Shown here piece by piece: positions 14,434-24,505 of a stretch of DNA of 64,000 bases. The stretch is taken from assembly GCA_963754955.1 (NCBI GenBank), contig CAVWHY010000012.1, forward strand, positions 868,001 through 932,000, in the 5' to 3' direction. Positions within the stretch are counted from its first letter, which is position 1. Every line of letters starts with the position of its first letter. The notes under the pieces were generated by a model that had not been told where the DNA came from, ran no database searches, and was given only the letters and a program-made list of their open reading frames with translations. The position numbers and the translations under genes are program-made. The stretch is from CAVQJU01 sp963754955. Lineage in GTDB: Bacteria; Acidobacteriota; Vicinamibacteria; Vicinamibacterales; CAVVIG01.

Positions 14434-16704
14434 ATGTCAGACCTGCTGAGAAATACCCAGAGCGGAATCTCTCCAATGGCTGGCGATGAACGGCCACTGT
14501 CGCCCATACCGAACTCTGCCGATCGCCCGTTGCCGATCTATGAAAGGGGATCCGGACCAAGCGGAGGGGAGCCGCACCTGAGCGATTACCTCCGCGTCAT
14601 CTACAAGAGACGATGGCCCGCCGTGACGGCATTCCTTCTGGTGTTCGTCAGCGCGTGCGTCTACACCTTTACCGCCACGCCGATTTACGACGCACGCGTC
14701 CAGATTCTGATCGAAAAAGAAGCCAGCAACGTCGTGACGTTCAAAGAGGCGATCGAACAGAACCAGGTCGCCGACGACTATTACCAGACGCAGTACCGCA
14801 TCCTGCAGAGCCGCGCCCTAGCCAGGCGGACGATGGACGCACTGAGCCTGTGGACCAATCCGCAGTTCACCGCCGCCGAACGTTCCGGCGGCTTCCTGGG
14901 CTGGTTTTCGGCGAGCACGGCGAAGCAGTCAGCTCCGCCCTCGGCGGACGAGACGAAGGACCAGTCGAAATCGATCGACAAATTCCTTGCAAACCTGACG
15001 GTCTCGCCCATTCGCAACAGCCGCCTCGTTGACGTCAGGTTCGAGTCATCCGATCCGGTTCTGGCAGCGAACACGACCAACGCTCTGGCGCGCTCCTACA
15101 TCGACCAGAATCTCGAATACAAGTTCCTGTCGTCGAAGGAGGCCTCCGACTGGCTGGGCGCGCGCCTCGCCGAGCAGCGAAAGCAGGTCGAGAACAGCGA
15201 GCAGGCGCTGCAGCAGTACCGGGAGCAGACCGAAGCGGTGTCCCTCGAGGAGCGCCAGAACATCGTTGTGCAGAAACTGGCGGATTTGAATGCCACCGTC
15301 ACTCGCGCGAAGACCGAACGGATTCAGAAGGAAGCCGCCTTCAAACAAATCGAGGCGATTCAGAACGACCGTGCGGCCATCGACAGCTTCTCCATGGTGC
15401 TGTCCAATCCCTTCATTCAACAACAGAAGGGAGAGCTCGCCGACTTGCAGCGTCAGCAGGCGCAGCAGTCTGAAAAATTCGGGCCGAACCATCCCGACAT
15501 GGTCAAGCTCAGCGTCGCCATTCGTTCAGCCGAGGCGAAGATCCAGGGAGAGATTGCCAAGATCGTTCAGGCGATGCGAAACGATTACGAGCAGGCACTG
15601 ACGCAGGAACGCAGCCTGACAGAGGCACTCGAACAGCAGAAGCGAGGCGCGCTTGCGCTCAATCGCAAGGGCATTCAATACGGCGTGTTGGCGCGCGATG
15701 CTGCGAGCAACCGCCAGATCTTCGAAAGCCTCATGCAACGCGCGAAGGAAACCGGTATTTCCGGTGACCTCAAGACCAGTAATATCCGCGTCGTCGACGC
15801 AGCCGAAGTGCCGCGTACTCCCACCAGGCCGAACACGCGCAACAACCTGCTCGTCGCACTCTTCGGCGGATGCGGGCTCGCTGTCGGTCTGGCGTTCTTC
15901 TTCGAGTACGTCGACAGCCGCCTCAAGAATCCCGTCGAAGTCAGCCGGCACCTCCAGCTGCCGTTTCTGGGGATGGTTCCGGCGCTCTTCGATGAGTCCG
16001 CGAAGGATCCGCTCATCAACAACGGCGTTCCCGCCCACTTCTCCGAGAGCCTCAGGACTGTTCGCACCAACGTCATGTTCTCATCGGCAGAGGAGGGGAT
16101 CCGGAGCCTGACGGTCACGAGCACCGGACCGGGCGAAGGCAAGACCCTCGTTGCCTCGAACCTGGCGATCGGCCTGGCGCAGGCCGGAAGGCGCGTCCTC
16201 CTCATCGACGCGGACATGCGGAAGCCGCGCGTGCACACCGTCTTCAACAAGTCGCAACAACCCGGTCTGTCGAACGTGCTCGTCGGCAGGGCCAAGTTCT
16301 CCGAGTCGGTGCTTTCAACGAAGGTACCCGGGCTATGGATTGTGCCGGCTGGTGCAGCCCCGCCGAATCCATCGGAGCTGCTGGGCTCGAAGCGCTTCGC
16401 CGATCTGATGGCTTCTCTCGGTCAGAAATTCGACTGGGTGATCATCGACACGCCGCCCGTGATGGCCGTCACCGATTCGGCCGTCGTCGCGCACCTCACC
16501 ACCGGAGTCCTGTTCGTCGTCGGGGCGGACATGACCAGCCGGCACGCCGCGCAGCGGGCGGTCGAGCAGCTCGATCGCAGCCACGCCAGGTTTGTCGGTG
16601 TGGTCCTCAACCGCGTGGATCTGAAGCACAACGCGTACTACTATGCACCGTACTACCGCCGCGAGTACGGCGACTATTACCAGGGCACGGCCTCACGTCT
16701 CTAG
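14434..16704 (+). CDS. Wzc-type polysaccharide co-polymerase and tyrosine autokinase
   Basis: 756 residues. A Wzz domain (LSDYLRVIYKRRWPAVTAFLLV; first membrane helix about 60-80) and a long periplasmic coiled coil (about 250-430) lead to a second helix (about 465-485). The bacterial tyrosine kinase domain follows: Walker A GPGEGKT (about 564), Walker A' VLLIDADMRKP and Walker B DWVIIDTPP. The C-terminus is a tyrosine cluster (AYYYAPYYRREYGDYY), the autophosphorylation tail. It controls chain length and export with a Wza-type channel, here supplied by 46695-47543. Ribosome site GGAAG, seven bases before ATG. Confidence 0.95.
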   Translation: MSDLLRNTQSGISPMAGDERPLSPIPNSADRPLPIYERGSGPSGGEPHLSDYLRVIYKRRWPAVTAFLLVFVSACVYTFTATPIYDARVQILIEKEASNVVTFKEAIEQNQVADDYYQTQYRILQSRALARRTMDALSLWTNPQFTAAERSGGFLGWFSASTAKQSAPPSADETKDQSKSIDKFLANLTVSPIRNSRLVDVRFESSDPVLAANTTNALARSYIDQNLEYKFLSSKEASDWLGARLAEQRKQVENSEQALQQYREQTEAVSLEERQNIVVQKLADLNATVTRAKTERIQKEAAFKQIEAIQNDRAAIDSFSMVLSNPFIQQQKGELADLQRQQAQQSEKFGPNHPDMVKLSVAIRSAEAKIQGEIAKIVQAMRNDYEQALTQERSLTEALEQQKRGALALNRKGIQYGVLARDAASNRQIFESLMQRAKETGISGDLKTSNIRVVDAAEVPRTPTRPNTRNNLLVALFGGCGLAVGLAFFFEYVDSRLKNPVEVSRHLQLPFLGMVPALFDESAKDPLINNGVPAHFSESLRTVRTNVMFSSAEEGIRSLTVTSTGPGEGKTLVASNLAIGLAQAGRRVLLIDADMRKPRVHTVFNKSQQPGLSNVLVGRAKFSESVLSTKVPGLWIVPAGAAPPNPSELLGSKRFADLMASLGQKFDWVIIDTPPVMAVTDSAVVAHLTTGVLFVVGADMTSRHAAQRAVEQLDRSHARFVGVVLNRVDLKHNAYYYAPYYRREYGDYYQGTASRL

Positions 16705-16726
16705 TCCGGGACACGCACGTGGCCTC

Positions 16727-18325
16727 ATGAACCAACCTTGGGCTCGGTCTCAGGCCGGCTCCGCCGAGGCGGCACTTTCCGGTCTGGGCTCGGCCGTCCA
16801 GGCTGCGATCCCGGCCGCCGCCGGTCACGACTCGTCGATTCCGCGCAGCTTCTTCGCGTTATTCGATGTGACGGTCCTCGTTGTCGCCTTCGCGATGACG
16901 AAGGGGTTCGCACCGTGGGTGCAGTGGCTGCTGTTGCCGGACGGGCCCTTTCGACTGTCCTTACCCGCCTGGCTCGCGCTGCCCGAGAGCGCGTCACCAG
17001 AGAATTTCGCAGCCCTCCCGAATCTCAGCTGGGTGCTCATTGTCACCGTGCCCACGACCGTATTGTTCATGGAGCTTCTGAGCGGCTATCGCCAGATGGT
17101 CGATCAGACACGCGCGCGCCTGGTGATGAGCAGCGTCCTGTCGCCGTTGCTCTCGCTGAGTATCGTGACCCTGACGCTCTTCACGCTCAAGGAGGCCAAC
17201 TCCAGCCGGGTGTTCATCTTCACCTTCGGCGGCCTCAGTATCGCCGCGTTTCTCGGCTATCGCCTGGTCTTGTGGACGTATCAACACCGTCAACTGGCCG
17301 CCGGTGCGTACGCCAGGAACGTGATCCTCGTCGGTCAGCCATCAGCCGTCTCCTGGATGACTGAACACTTCCGAGCCAACGCTTCGGCAAACCGCTTCAG
17401 ACTCGTTGGCTGGCTCAACGTGCCACGGAAACCTGCCCCGGCGACAACGGGCGACGACATGGATTTGCCTTGCCTGGCTTCAGTTGAACGCCTGGGCGAC
17501 ATCCTGATTCACAGACCGCTTCACGAAGTCATCGCCATTCAATCGGCTGGCGAAACGGACTGGCTGCCGCAGGTCATCGAGGATTGTGACTACTTTCGTG
17601 TGCGTCTGCGAATTGTGCCGGAGGCCCTGCTGACGGGAACACTTCGCGACTTGCAGCTGGTCTTCCGTTCGGAACCGCTACGGCTGCCGGAAGTCGTGCT
17701 CGAGCCGCCGCATCAAGGGTCGGAGGCATTCTTTCTCAAACGGATCATCGATCTCGTGGCCTCGGCGACTCTCCTTGTGGTCCTTTCACCGCTGCTGCTT
17801 CTTATCGCGATCGCCATCAAGCTCACGACACCGCACCTGAGAGTGTTGTATCCGTGGCGCGTCATCGGCCTCAACGGCCGCCCGTTCACCGGTTATAAAT
17901 TCACCACGATGGTCGCGGACGCCGATGCTAAGCTGGACGCGCTCGCGACGCGCAACGAAATGAACGGACCGGTCTTCAAATTAAGAGATGACCCGCGAAT
18001 CACCCCGCTTGGCCGCGTCCTGCGCAAGTACAGCCTCAACGAGCTTCCACAACTCTGGAGCGTGCTCAAAGGCGACATGAGCCTCGTTGGTCCTCGTCCG
18101 GCGTTTCGACATGAGCTCGATCGCTACATGCTGTGGCACAAACGCAAGCTGTGCGTGAAGCCCGGCATGACCTGCCTCTGGCAGGTCTGCGGCCGCAACC
18201 GGATTCACAACTTCGATGAGTGGGTCAGGCTCGACTTGGAGTACATCGACCGGTGGAGCCTTTCGCTCGACTTCCGCATCCTCCTGCGAACCCTCTGGAC
18301 GGTGCTCGCCGGAACGGGGTGGTGA
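16727..18325 (+). CDS. Polyprenyl-phosphate sugar phosphotransferase (WcaJ/WbaP type)
   Basis: About 532 residues. Several N-terminal membrane helices and a CoA-binding-like middle region precede the C-terminal PGT domain (from about 350) with the re-entrant helix, KFTTM, FKLRDDPRITPLGRVLRK, NELPQLWSVLKGDMSLVGPRP and PGMTCLWQVCGRN. It transfers a sugar-1-phosphate from a nucleotide sugar to undecaprenyl phosphate and so starts repeat-unit synthesis. The ATG at 16727 follows the kinase stop by 22 bases; longer in-frame starts overlap that gene and are unlikely. Sugar specificity is not readable. Confidence 0.93.
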   Translation: MNQPWARSQAGSAEAALSGLGSAVQAAIPAAAGHDSSIPRSFFALFDVTVLVVAFAMTKGFAPWVQWLLLPDGPFRLSLPAWLALPESASPENFAALPNLSWVLIVTVPTTVLFMELLSGYRQMVDQTRARLVMSSVLSPLLSLSIVTLTLFTLKEANSSRVFIFTFGGLSIAAFLGYRLVLWTYQHRQLAAGAYARNVILVGQPSAVSWMTEHFRANASANRFRLVGWLNVPRKPAPATTGDDMDLPCLASVERLGDILIHRPLHEVIAIQSAGETDWLPQVIEDCDYFRVRLRIVPEALLTGTLRDLQLVFRSEPLRLPEVVLEPPHQGSEAFFLKRIIDLVASATLLVVLSPLLLLIAIAIKLTTPHLRVLYPWRVIGLNGRPFTGYKFTTMVADADAKLDALATRNEMNGPVFKLRDDPRITPLGRVLRKYSLNELPQLWSVLKGDMSLVGPRPAFRHELDRYMLWHKRKLCVKPGMTCLWQVCGRNRIHNFDEWVRLDLEYIDRWSLSLDFRILLRTLWTVLAGTGW

Positions 18326-18385
18326 TCCACGCAGCTCTCCAGCCTGGCACGAACGGCCAGCAGCCTCTCTGCTCTCGCGTGTGTC

Positions 18386-19858
18386 GTGGCGGCGTTTGCG
18401 TTCCTTCGCGAAGTCGCCCTGGCCACGTCGTTCGGAGCCGGTGCTGCTGTCGATGCCTACCTCGTCGCTCTCGCCATACCCTTCCTGATTAACACCAGCA
18501 TCGCTTCGATGCTTGAGGCCGCGTTCATTCCGGTTTACCTCGGGTGCAAGAGCGAAGGCGGGCCGATGCGTGCGACGCGGTTCGCCGGCGCGGTTCACCT
18601 GTGGGTGCTCGCCGGCAGCGCCGTCCTGACACTCGGGATGTACGCCGCCCTCCCGTTGTTGCTTCCACTGCAAGCGCCAGGATTTTCAACTGAGCGACTG
18701 ATAAGTGCCCAGCGCCTCGCGCGGCTGATGGCTCCTTCCATATTCTTTGGCAGCCTGTACGCGCTCGGACGAAGCGTTCTGAACGCCGAGCGCCGTTTCA
18801 TTACTCCCGCCCTTGCGCCAGGGATAGCTGCGTGCGTGACGATTGCCGTCATCCTCGGCGGGCGACAATCTCTGGGCATCAGCGCCGCGGCCATCGGATA
18901 TACCGCTGGAACGGCTGCGTTATGGCTGACCGTGTACCTGCCAGTCGTTACGAACCGGTTCCCGGAATATGGGTTGGTGCAAGAGTGGAGGAACGCGGAT
19001 GTCTTTCGTCTTCTACGCTCTGCGGGCCCTTTGGTGCTCGGTGTCGTCGCGATGTCCGCCATTCCCGTCGTGGATCGTTTCATGGCGTCGCGTTTTCCGG
19101 TCGGCGTGATCTCGGCCCTGTCTTATGCAGACCGGGTGATGCAGGCTCCGCTGGCGATTCTGGTAACGACCGTGACGACGGCTGTCTTCCCAGCGTTGTC
19201 GCAATTTGCCGCACGCCAGGATCTCGTGGGACTCCGTCGAACGCTTGGCACCGGCATCCAGCTCATCGCGATGTCGCTGGTGCCCGTTGCGGTGTTGCTG
19301 GCGCTGCTCAGTCGAGATGTCGTGACAGTCCTGTTCGAGCGTGGTCAATTCACTCCGTCTGATGTTCAGACGACCGCTGGCGCCGTAAGCGCTCTGGCCA
19401 TCGGCCTGGTGTTCGCGGGACTCTTCCAGCTCGTTCCTCGTGTGTTCAACGCCATGCAACTGACGTCCCTGGTTGCCCTCAGCGGGTTCATGAACCTTGG
19501 ATTCAAGACAGCATTCAACGTTCTGCTCGTTCCGAGACTCGGGTATATCGGCTTTGCTCTGGCGACATCCGCGATGTATGCGGCGACGGGCACCATCATG
19601 CTCTGGCTCCTTCGCCAGCGCATCAAGAACCTCGATCTAGCGCGGATTCTTCCCGCCCTGAGCGCCACGTTTGTCGGAGCGGCTCTCATGGCCATCGTCG
19701 GTCGCGGCGCGATGGGACTGCTCCACGCATCGCCACCCTTGATCCGGCTCGTCTTCACCGCCGGGACCGCCGGAGCCGTATACGCCGCGACGCTGTGGAT
19801 AGCAGGGGGACGTCCGACGAACCGTGCCGCCTGGCGTCAATTCCATGAAGTTGTCTGA
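18386..19858 (+). CDS. MurJ/MviN-like lipid-linked oligosaccharide flippase
   Basis: At least 490 residues and about 13-14 membrane helices of the MOP superfamily. FLREVALATSFGAGAAVDAY matches the first MurJ block (xGxxRD...FGAxxxxDAF), and VTTAVFPALSQFAA and FERGQFTPSDVQ are also MurJ-like. The only standard in-frame start is GTG 18386, which cuts the first helix. The frame stays open to 18326, encoding QLSSLARTASSLSALACVV, with CTG 18344 as a possible start. In this locus it most likely acts as the Wzx-type flippase; a peptidoglycan role is the alternative. Confidence 0.88.
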   Translation: MAAFAFLREVALATSFGAGAAVDAYLVALAIPFLINTSIASMLEAAFIPVYLGCKSEGGPMRATRFAGAVHLWVLAGSAVLTLGMYAALPLLLPLQAPGFSTERLISAQRLARLMAPSIFFGSLYALGRSVLNAERRFITPALAPGIAACVTIAVILGGRQSLGISAAAIGYTAGTAALWLTVYLPVVTNRFPEYGLVQEWRNADVFRLLRSAGPLVLGVVAMSAIPVVDRFMASRFPVGVISALSYADRVMQAPLAILVTTVTTAVFPALSQFAARQDLVGLRRTLGTGIQLIAMSLVPVAVLLALLSRDVVTVLFERGQFTPSDVQTTAGAVSALAIGLVFAGLFQLVPRVFNAMQLTSLVALSGFMNLGFKTAFNVLLVPRLGYIGFALATSAMYAATGTIMLWLLRQRIKNLDLARILPALSATFVGAALMAIVGRGAMGLLHASPPLIRLVFTAGTAGAVYAATLWIAGGRPTNRAAWRQFHEVV

Positions 19859-19935
19859 CGTCGGAAACCTGGACGCACTCTGACGACGAAGGCGTATTTG
19901 TGACCGCACGTGGGGCCGGCCGACCGACGACCGCA

Positions 19936-19959
19936 AGCCGCCGGCCGGATCCGGCGGCT
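19936..19959. terminator. GC-rich hairpin in the flippase-asparagine synthase gap
   Basis: AGCCGCCGG (19936-19944) pairs perfectly with CCGGCGGCT (19951-19959) over a six-base loop. There is no U-run, so it may attenuate or pause rather than fully terminate. The 175-base gap (19859-20033) is the largest inside the first half of the operon and may also contain a second promoter. Confidence 0.5.
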
Positions 19960-20033
19960 CGCAGTGTTCGACCATCAGTCCTTTTAAAGACCAGCGGGTA
20001 TTTGAGCCAGGATGGACTGCTCGTGAGCAACTG

Positions 20034-21908
20034 ATGTGCGGCATCACCGGCATCGTCGACCTGAACGGCCTGCCTGAGCTCGAGATTCTCGAACGCGCGC
20101 GGGATACTCTCGTCCATCGAGGACCAGACGATGCCGGCGTGTTCGTCAACGAGCGTCATGATACGGCGCTCTTGTTTCGCCGTCTGTCGATCATCGACCT
20201 GTCAGCCGCTGGACACCAGCCGCTCAAGAACGAAGATGGCTCTCGTTGGATCGTCTTCAACGGCGAAGTCTACAATTTCGAAGCCCTGCGCGGAACTCTC
20301 GAAGCTGCCGGGCACAGGTTTTGGTCGGGAACTGATACCGAGGTCGTTCTGCACGCGTACGAAGAATGGGGCGAGGACTGCGTTCAGCGCTTCGTTGGCA
20401 TGTTTGCATTTGCCATCTGGGATGATCGTGCTCGAACCCTGTTCGCCGCTCGCGATCGCCTCGGCATCAAGCCTTTTTACTATCAGCATCTCTCCTCGGG
20501 AATCCGTTTCGCGTCTGAGCTCAAGGCCCTTGTCGCGTTGCCGCGCAACCAGCGGCAGGTCGACCAAGCCGCGCTGTGGCAATACCTGGCACGAGGCTAT
20601 GTCTGCCCGCCGCGCACGATCTACGCGGGTACCAACAGCTTGCCACCCGCGCATCATCTACGCTGGACAGCGGCATCCGGCGCGCTCCAGGTCGAACGGT
20701 ATTGGGATCCCCTCGACGCCTACAGGCGCGGGGCCCGGGCCGATCGCGACAAGCCGCTGGACATCGACGGCGTCGTCGAAGAACTCGACGGTCTCCTCAG
20801 GACGTCCGTCAAGCTGCGGTTGCGAAGCGATGTCCCGCTCGGAGCGTTTCTGAGCGGGGGACTCGATTCCAGCCTCGTCGTTTCGCTCATGGCGGCGATT
20901 GCCGGAAGGGCCGTTAAGACCTTCACAATCGGCTTTGAAGAACGTCGGTACGACGAGGCGCCCGCGGCGAGACGAATTGCCGGGCATTTCGGAACGGAAC
21001 ATCACGATCTGCTCGCGCGTGAGCAGGACGCGCTGGACATCATTCCGCGCCTTGTCGAGTACTACGACGAACCGTTCGCGGATTCCTCGGCGATTCCGAC
21101 TTGCCTGGTCAGCCTTCTGGCGCGCCAGCATGTCACCGTGGCGCTCACGGGCGACGGTGGTGATGAATTGTTTGGAGGATATCAGCACTATCGGACGATA
21201 AATGCCCGGCTGAGGTACGCGAGAGCCGTGCCCGACTTCGCGCGCGGTTTCTTGTCCCGCGCCGGGGAGGCACTTCCGGACTCGCGGCCGCAAGTGGCAC
21301 TGGCTTCCCTGCGCTCGGCCAGCGGACCGGAAGGGTTCTTCGACTACTTCACCAGCATCTGGCGTCCGTACGAGTTGCAGCGGCTGGCGCCCGATTTGAC
21401 TGCGGCGCCTCCGGCTGGTGCCAGCCGAGTGAACGGAACCGCAACGGACCTCGAAACGTTCATGCTGAGCGACCTCCAGCGATACCTCCCGCATGACATC
21501 CTCACGAAAGTGGACAGAGCAAGCATGGCCGCCTCCCTCGAGGCGCGGGTCCCGCTGCTCGACCATCGCGTGGTGGAGTTTGTCGTCGGCCTGCCTGACG
21601 GCTTGAAGGTTCAGGGCGCCGCCCAAAAAGCTCTATTGAGACGCCTGCTGGCACGTTACGTACCCGCAGCGCTCACCGATCGCCCCAAGAGCGGCTTCGC
21701 AGTGCCGATGAGTGACTGGCTTCGGGGGCCGCTCAAATGGATGCTGGACGATTATCTGTCCCCCGCGCGCGTCCGCCAGGGAGGCGTGTTCGATCCACGA
21801 GTCGTTCGACGAGTCATCGATCGGTTCCTGCGCGGTCAGATCGGGCACGCCCGCCCGTGGGTACTTCTCGTCTATCAGATGTGGGCTGACAAGTATCAAA
21901 TTGCCTGA
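20034..21908 (+). CDS. asnB: Asparagine synthase (glutamine-hydrolysing), AsnB type
   Basis: 624 residues. It starts MCGITGI, so Cys2 can be the glutaminase nucleophile. The N-terminal class II amidotransferase domain includes RLSIIDLSAAGHQPL, FNGEVYNF and RDRLGIKPFYY. The synthetase domain has the ATP-binding loop SGGLDSS (about 273-279) and VALTGDGGDELFGGY. Such enzymes in glycan loci (WbpS, WeeF-like) often amidate uronic acids or other sugar acids on the repeat unit rather than make free Asn. A truncated paralog lies at 25690-26184. Confidence 0.93.
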   Translation: MCGITGIVDLNGLPELEILERARDTLVHRGPDDAGVFVNERHDTALLFRRLSIIDLSAAGHQPLKNEDGSRWIVFNGEVYNFEALRGTLEAAGHRFWSGTDTEVVLHAYEEWGEDCVQRFVGMFAFAIWDDRARTLFAARDRLGIKPFYYQHLSSGIRFASELKALVALPRNQRQVDQAALWQYLARGYVCPPRTIYAGTNSLPPAHHLRWTAASGALQVERYWDPLDAYRRGARADRDKPLDIDGVVEELDGLLRTSVKLRLRSDVPLGAFLSGGLDSSLVVSLMAAIAGRAVKTFTIGFEERRYDEAPAARRIAGHFGTEHHDLLAREQDALDIIPRLVEYYDEPFADSSAIPTCLVSLLARQHVTVALTGDGGDELFGGYQHYRTINARLRYARAVPDFARGFLSRAGEALPDSRPQVALASLRSASGPEGFFDYFTSIWRPYELQRLAPDLTAAPPAGASRVNGTATDLETFMLSDLQRYLPHDILTKVDRASMAASLEARVPLLDHRVVEFVVGLPDGLKVQGAAQKALLRRLLARYVPAALTDRPKSGFAVPMSDWLRGPLKWMLDDYLSPARVRQGGVFDPRVVRRVIDRFLRGQIGHARPWVLLVYQMWADKYQIA

Positions 21909-23046
21909 CCAGGTACGCGCGGCGCTCGTGTGCCTCACACTCAACCACGGAGGGGCCGAGCATCACCTGTTGAAGCTGGGGCGGGCGCTGCAAGGGACTC
22001 GGATCGCGCCGGTGGTCATCCCGTTGGATCGTGGAGCGCGAAACGACCTGCGTCCCCAGTTCGAAGCCGCCGGAATCCCCGTCGCCTTGCCGCCCTATCC
22101 GCGAAATCATGTCGGTGTGGTCTCCTGGCTCGCTGACATGCTCAGGTCTGATCGCATCGACGTCGCGCACAGTTTTCTCTGGCGTGCTGACGCCACGCTC
22201 GCGCTGGCCGCCCGACTTGCCGGATTTCGCCGCGTGATCTGTTCGGAACGCGGAGATCGCCTGGCCGATGAATACTGGAGCTCCAGTTGGCGGCTGCGCC
22301 GGTGGATGGACCGGCTCCTGACATTTAGAACAGCGAGAAAACTCGTGTCCAATTCGGCTGCGGGCGTCGAGGCGGGAGTCCGTGCCGGATGCCCGCGGTC
22401 GAAGACTCTGGTCATCCACAATTGGGTGGACCTGGCGCTCGCCGACTCGTGTCGCGATGCCGGTTCAGAGGTCCGACGCCGGACCGGCCTTGGCGGCCGG
22501 TTCGTCATCGGGTTTGTGGGTCGGCTGTCCCCGGCGAAAGGCGCCGCGGACTTCGTCCGCGCGGCTGGCAACATCGCTTCGCGTCTGCCCGAGGGGCACG
22601 TCGGCTTCTTGATGGTTGGCGATGGTCCCTTAAGGCCGCAGCTCGAGGTGGAAATACGGGCTCAGGGACTCACGAACGATTTTGTCTTCACGGGCGCCGT
22701 AGAGGCATCGATTCCATGGATCCACGCAATGGATCTTGGGGTGATCTGTTCGCCATCGGAGTCGTTTCCCAACGTCCTCCTGGAGTTCATGGCCTGCAGT
22801 AAGGCTGTGGTTGCGACCCGCGTTGGCGGAGTCGCGGACGCGATCGAGGACGGCCTTAACGGCCGGCTGGTGCCGAACTGTTCTGTGCAGGCCGTGACGA
22901 ACGCGTGTATCGCCTTCGCCGAACAGCCCGAGACGGCCAGGGTGATGGGATGCGCTGCGCGCAAAACCCTCGAAACAACGTATCTGATGGCCGACGGCGT
23001 CCATCAGTACGTCCGGCTGTATGAGCAGATTGCCGAACGCCAATAG
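21901..23046 (+). CDS. GT4 glycosyltransferase
   Basis: About 381 residues, GT-B fold. N-terminal LNHGGAEHHLLKLGRAL is the GT4 GGAExxL loop; the C-terminal half has GFVGRLSPAKGAADFV, the nucleotide-sugar region and SPSESFPNVLLEFMACSKAVVAT (E-x7-E motif). The TTG at 21901 overlaps the asparagine synthase stop by eight bases and keeps the first beta strand; the next in-frame start (GTG) would cut it. Probably adds one sugar of the repeat unit on the cytoplasmic face. Donor unknown. Confidence 0.88.
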   Translation: MPDQVRAALVCLTLNHGGAEHHLLKLGRALQGTRIAPVVIPLDRGARNDLRPQFEAAGIPVALPPYPRNHVGVVSWLADMLRSDRIDVAHSFLWRADATLALAARLAGFRRVICSERGDRLADEYWSSSWRLRRWMDRLLTFRTARKLVSNSAAGVEAGVRAGCPRSKTLVIHNWVDLALADSCRDAGSEVRRRTGLGGRFVIGFVGRLSPAKGAADFVRAAGNIASRLPEGHVGFLMVGDGPLRPQLEVEIRAQGLTNDFVFTGAVEASIPWIHAMDLGVICSPSESFPNVLLEFMACSKAVVATRVGGVADAIEDGLNGRLVPNCSVQAVTNACIAFAEQPETARVMGCAARKTLETTYLMADGVHQYVRLYEQIAERQ

Positions 23047-24505
23047 CGTATCGCAGACCGTGCGGTCACCGGCGCTGCGGACAGCCGGCACAAGAACGCT
23101 GGACACGCGGCCGCTGCCGCCTTGGTTTCTACTGGCGCTGGGGGCAGGTGCGGTGCTCGCCGGGTTCGCGCTGTCCCCAAATATTATCGGTCCGGCTGTG
23201 GCCGCAGCCTGTCTGTTGTGGGCTGCCCTCCGCCGGCCGCACCTGTTCGTCGTGCTTACCATGTGGACGGCAGTCGTGCCCACGGTCTATGCGTTTCAAG
23301 TGGGACCGTTTGGCTTTGCTCCATACGTGATATTCGAATCGATCGCCATGGCTGGGTTCGTGTTCCAGTGGCTTACCGGCCGGATCACAATCGTTGCACC
23401 GCCAGGCTACAAGTGGTTCGTCGTGCATGTCCTGCTCACATCGATTTCGGCACTTCTTGCCGCCGATGCGGTCGCGGCGGCTTCGATGCTCGTCCGGCTG
23501 TGGTTGAACTGGCTGATGGTATTTCTGGTTCTTGCGCTCACACCAGATCGCCGGCGGTTCATGAGCTTCCTGGCGGCACTCTTCCTTCAAGCGTTCGTCG
23601 TCGTCGGCATCAGCGTTGGCTCGAGCCTCAGCAACTTGAACCTGCCGTCATTTCCATCGCTGCTGTTCCTGCATTTTCAGAAGAACGACTACGCCACTTA
23701 TTTGTCATTTGCCGCCGCTCTCGCGATCATGGCGATCGCGTCCACGCAGAGTCGCATCAGAGGCCGGATTGCAGGTGTCGCGCTGCTGATGCTGGTCGGA
23801 GTCAGTTGGCCCCTGACCTATTCGCGATCCGGCCTGCTCTCGCTGCTGGCCATGCTCGTGACCCTGGTTCTCCTCTACCGCAACAGACGGTTGCTCGCCG
23901 TCCTGGCGGTCATCGTAGTCGTGGCCGGAGCCGCATGGATCCTGCTTCCGCCGGAAGTCAGGACGATCTCCGTGCGCGCAGTGCAGTCTGTCATCAGTCC
24001 GGTCAAGGAACGTGATTCGTTCGACGAGACCTACGAGGATCGCGTCATGCTGAACTGGGCAGCCGTGGAATCGATCGCGCAGAGACCGCTGCTTGGGGTG
24101 GGCCTCGGTGAGTGGGTGTCTGCGTCGCCGCTGCAAATCGCCATATGGGACGTGAAGAGAGAAGGCGTCGTCAACGTGGGCGCAAACATTCATAATCGAT
24201 ACCTTCTCATCGCTGCCGAAAGCGGTGTCGCGGCACTTGCAGGCTACCTCGGTTTCCTCGGAGTGTTGTTCACGTCGGCGATCCGCATCCGCCGCCGCTG
24301 CGACGCCGGGATGCGCCTCCTGTTGAGCTCACTGGCCGCATGCACGGCAGGTTTCCTGGTTGCAAACCTCTTCATTCCAGGGACCCTCTGGGAATGGAAT
24401 CTGCTGGCCGTGCTAGCCACGGCCGTACACATCGCAGGGCGGGAGAATCTGAGCACCGCGTCCGTCAAACAATGGCGCCCGCGTCTGGTAAACGGAAACG
24501 GATGA
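23021..24505 (+). CDS. O-antigen ligase/polymerase family membrane protein (Wzy/WaaL-like)
   Basis: 494 residues with about 11-12 membrane helices and a larger periplasmic loop before NIHNRYLLIAAESGVAALAGYL, which matches the Wzy_C/WaaL signature with its conserved His. The family either polymerises undecaprenyl-linked units or ligates chains to an acceptor. It overlaps the previous gene by 26 bases and the next by four (ATGA). A second family member is at 40669-42036, so one may be polymerase and the other ligase. Confidence 0.88.
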   Translation: MSRLPNANSVSQTVRSPALRTAGTRTLDTRPLPPWFLLALGAGAVLAGFALSPNIIGPAVAAACLLWAALRRPHLFVVLTMWTAVVPTVYAFQVGPFGFAPYVIFESIAMAGFVFQWLTGRITIVAPPGYKWFVVHVLLTSISALLAADAVAAASMLVRLWLNWLMVFLVLALTPDRRRFMSFLAALFLQAFVVVGISVGSSLSNLNLPSFPSLLFLHFQKNDYATYLSFAAALAIMAIASTQSRIRGRIAGVALLMLVGVSWPLTYSRSGLLSLLAMLVTLVLLYRNRRLLAVLAVIVVVAGAAWILLPPEVRTISVRAVQSVISPVKERDSFDETYEDRVMLNWAAVESIAQRPLLGVGLGEWVSASPLQIAIWDVKREGVVNVGANIHNRYLLIAAESGVAALAGYLGFLGVLFTSAIRIRRRCDAGMRLLLSSLAACTAGFLVANLFIPGTLWEWNLLAVLATAVHIAGRENLSTASVKQWRPRLVNGNG

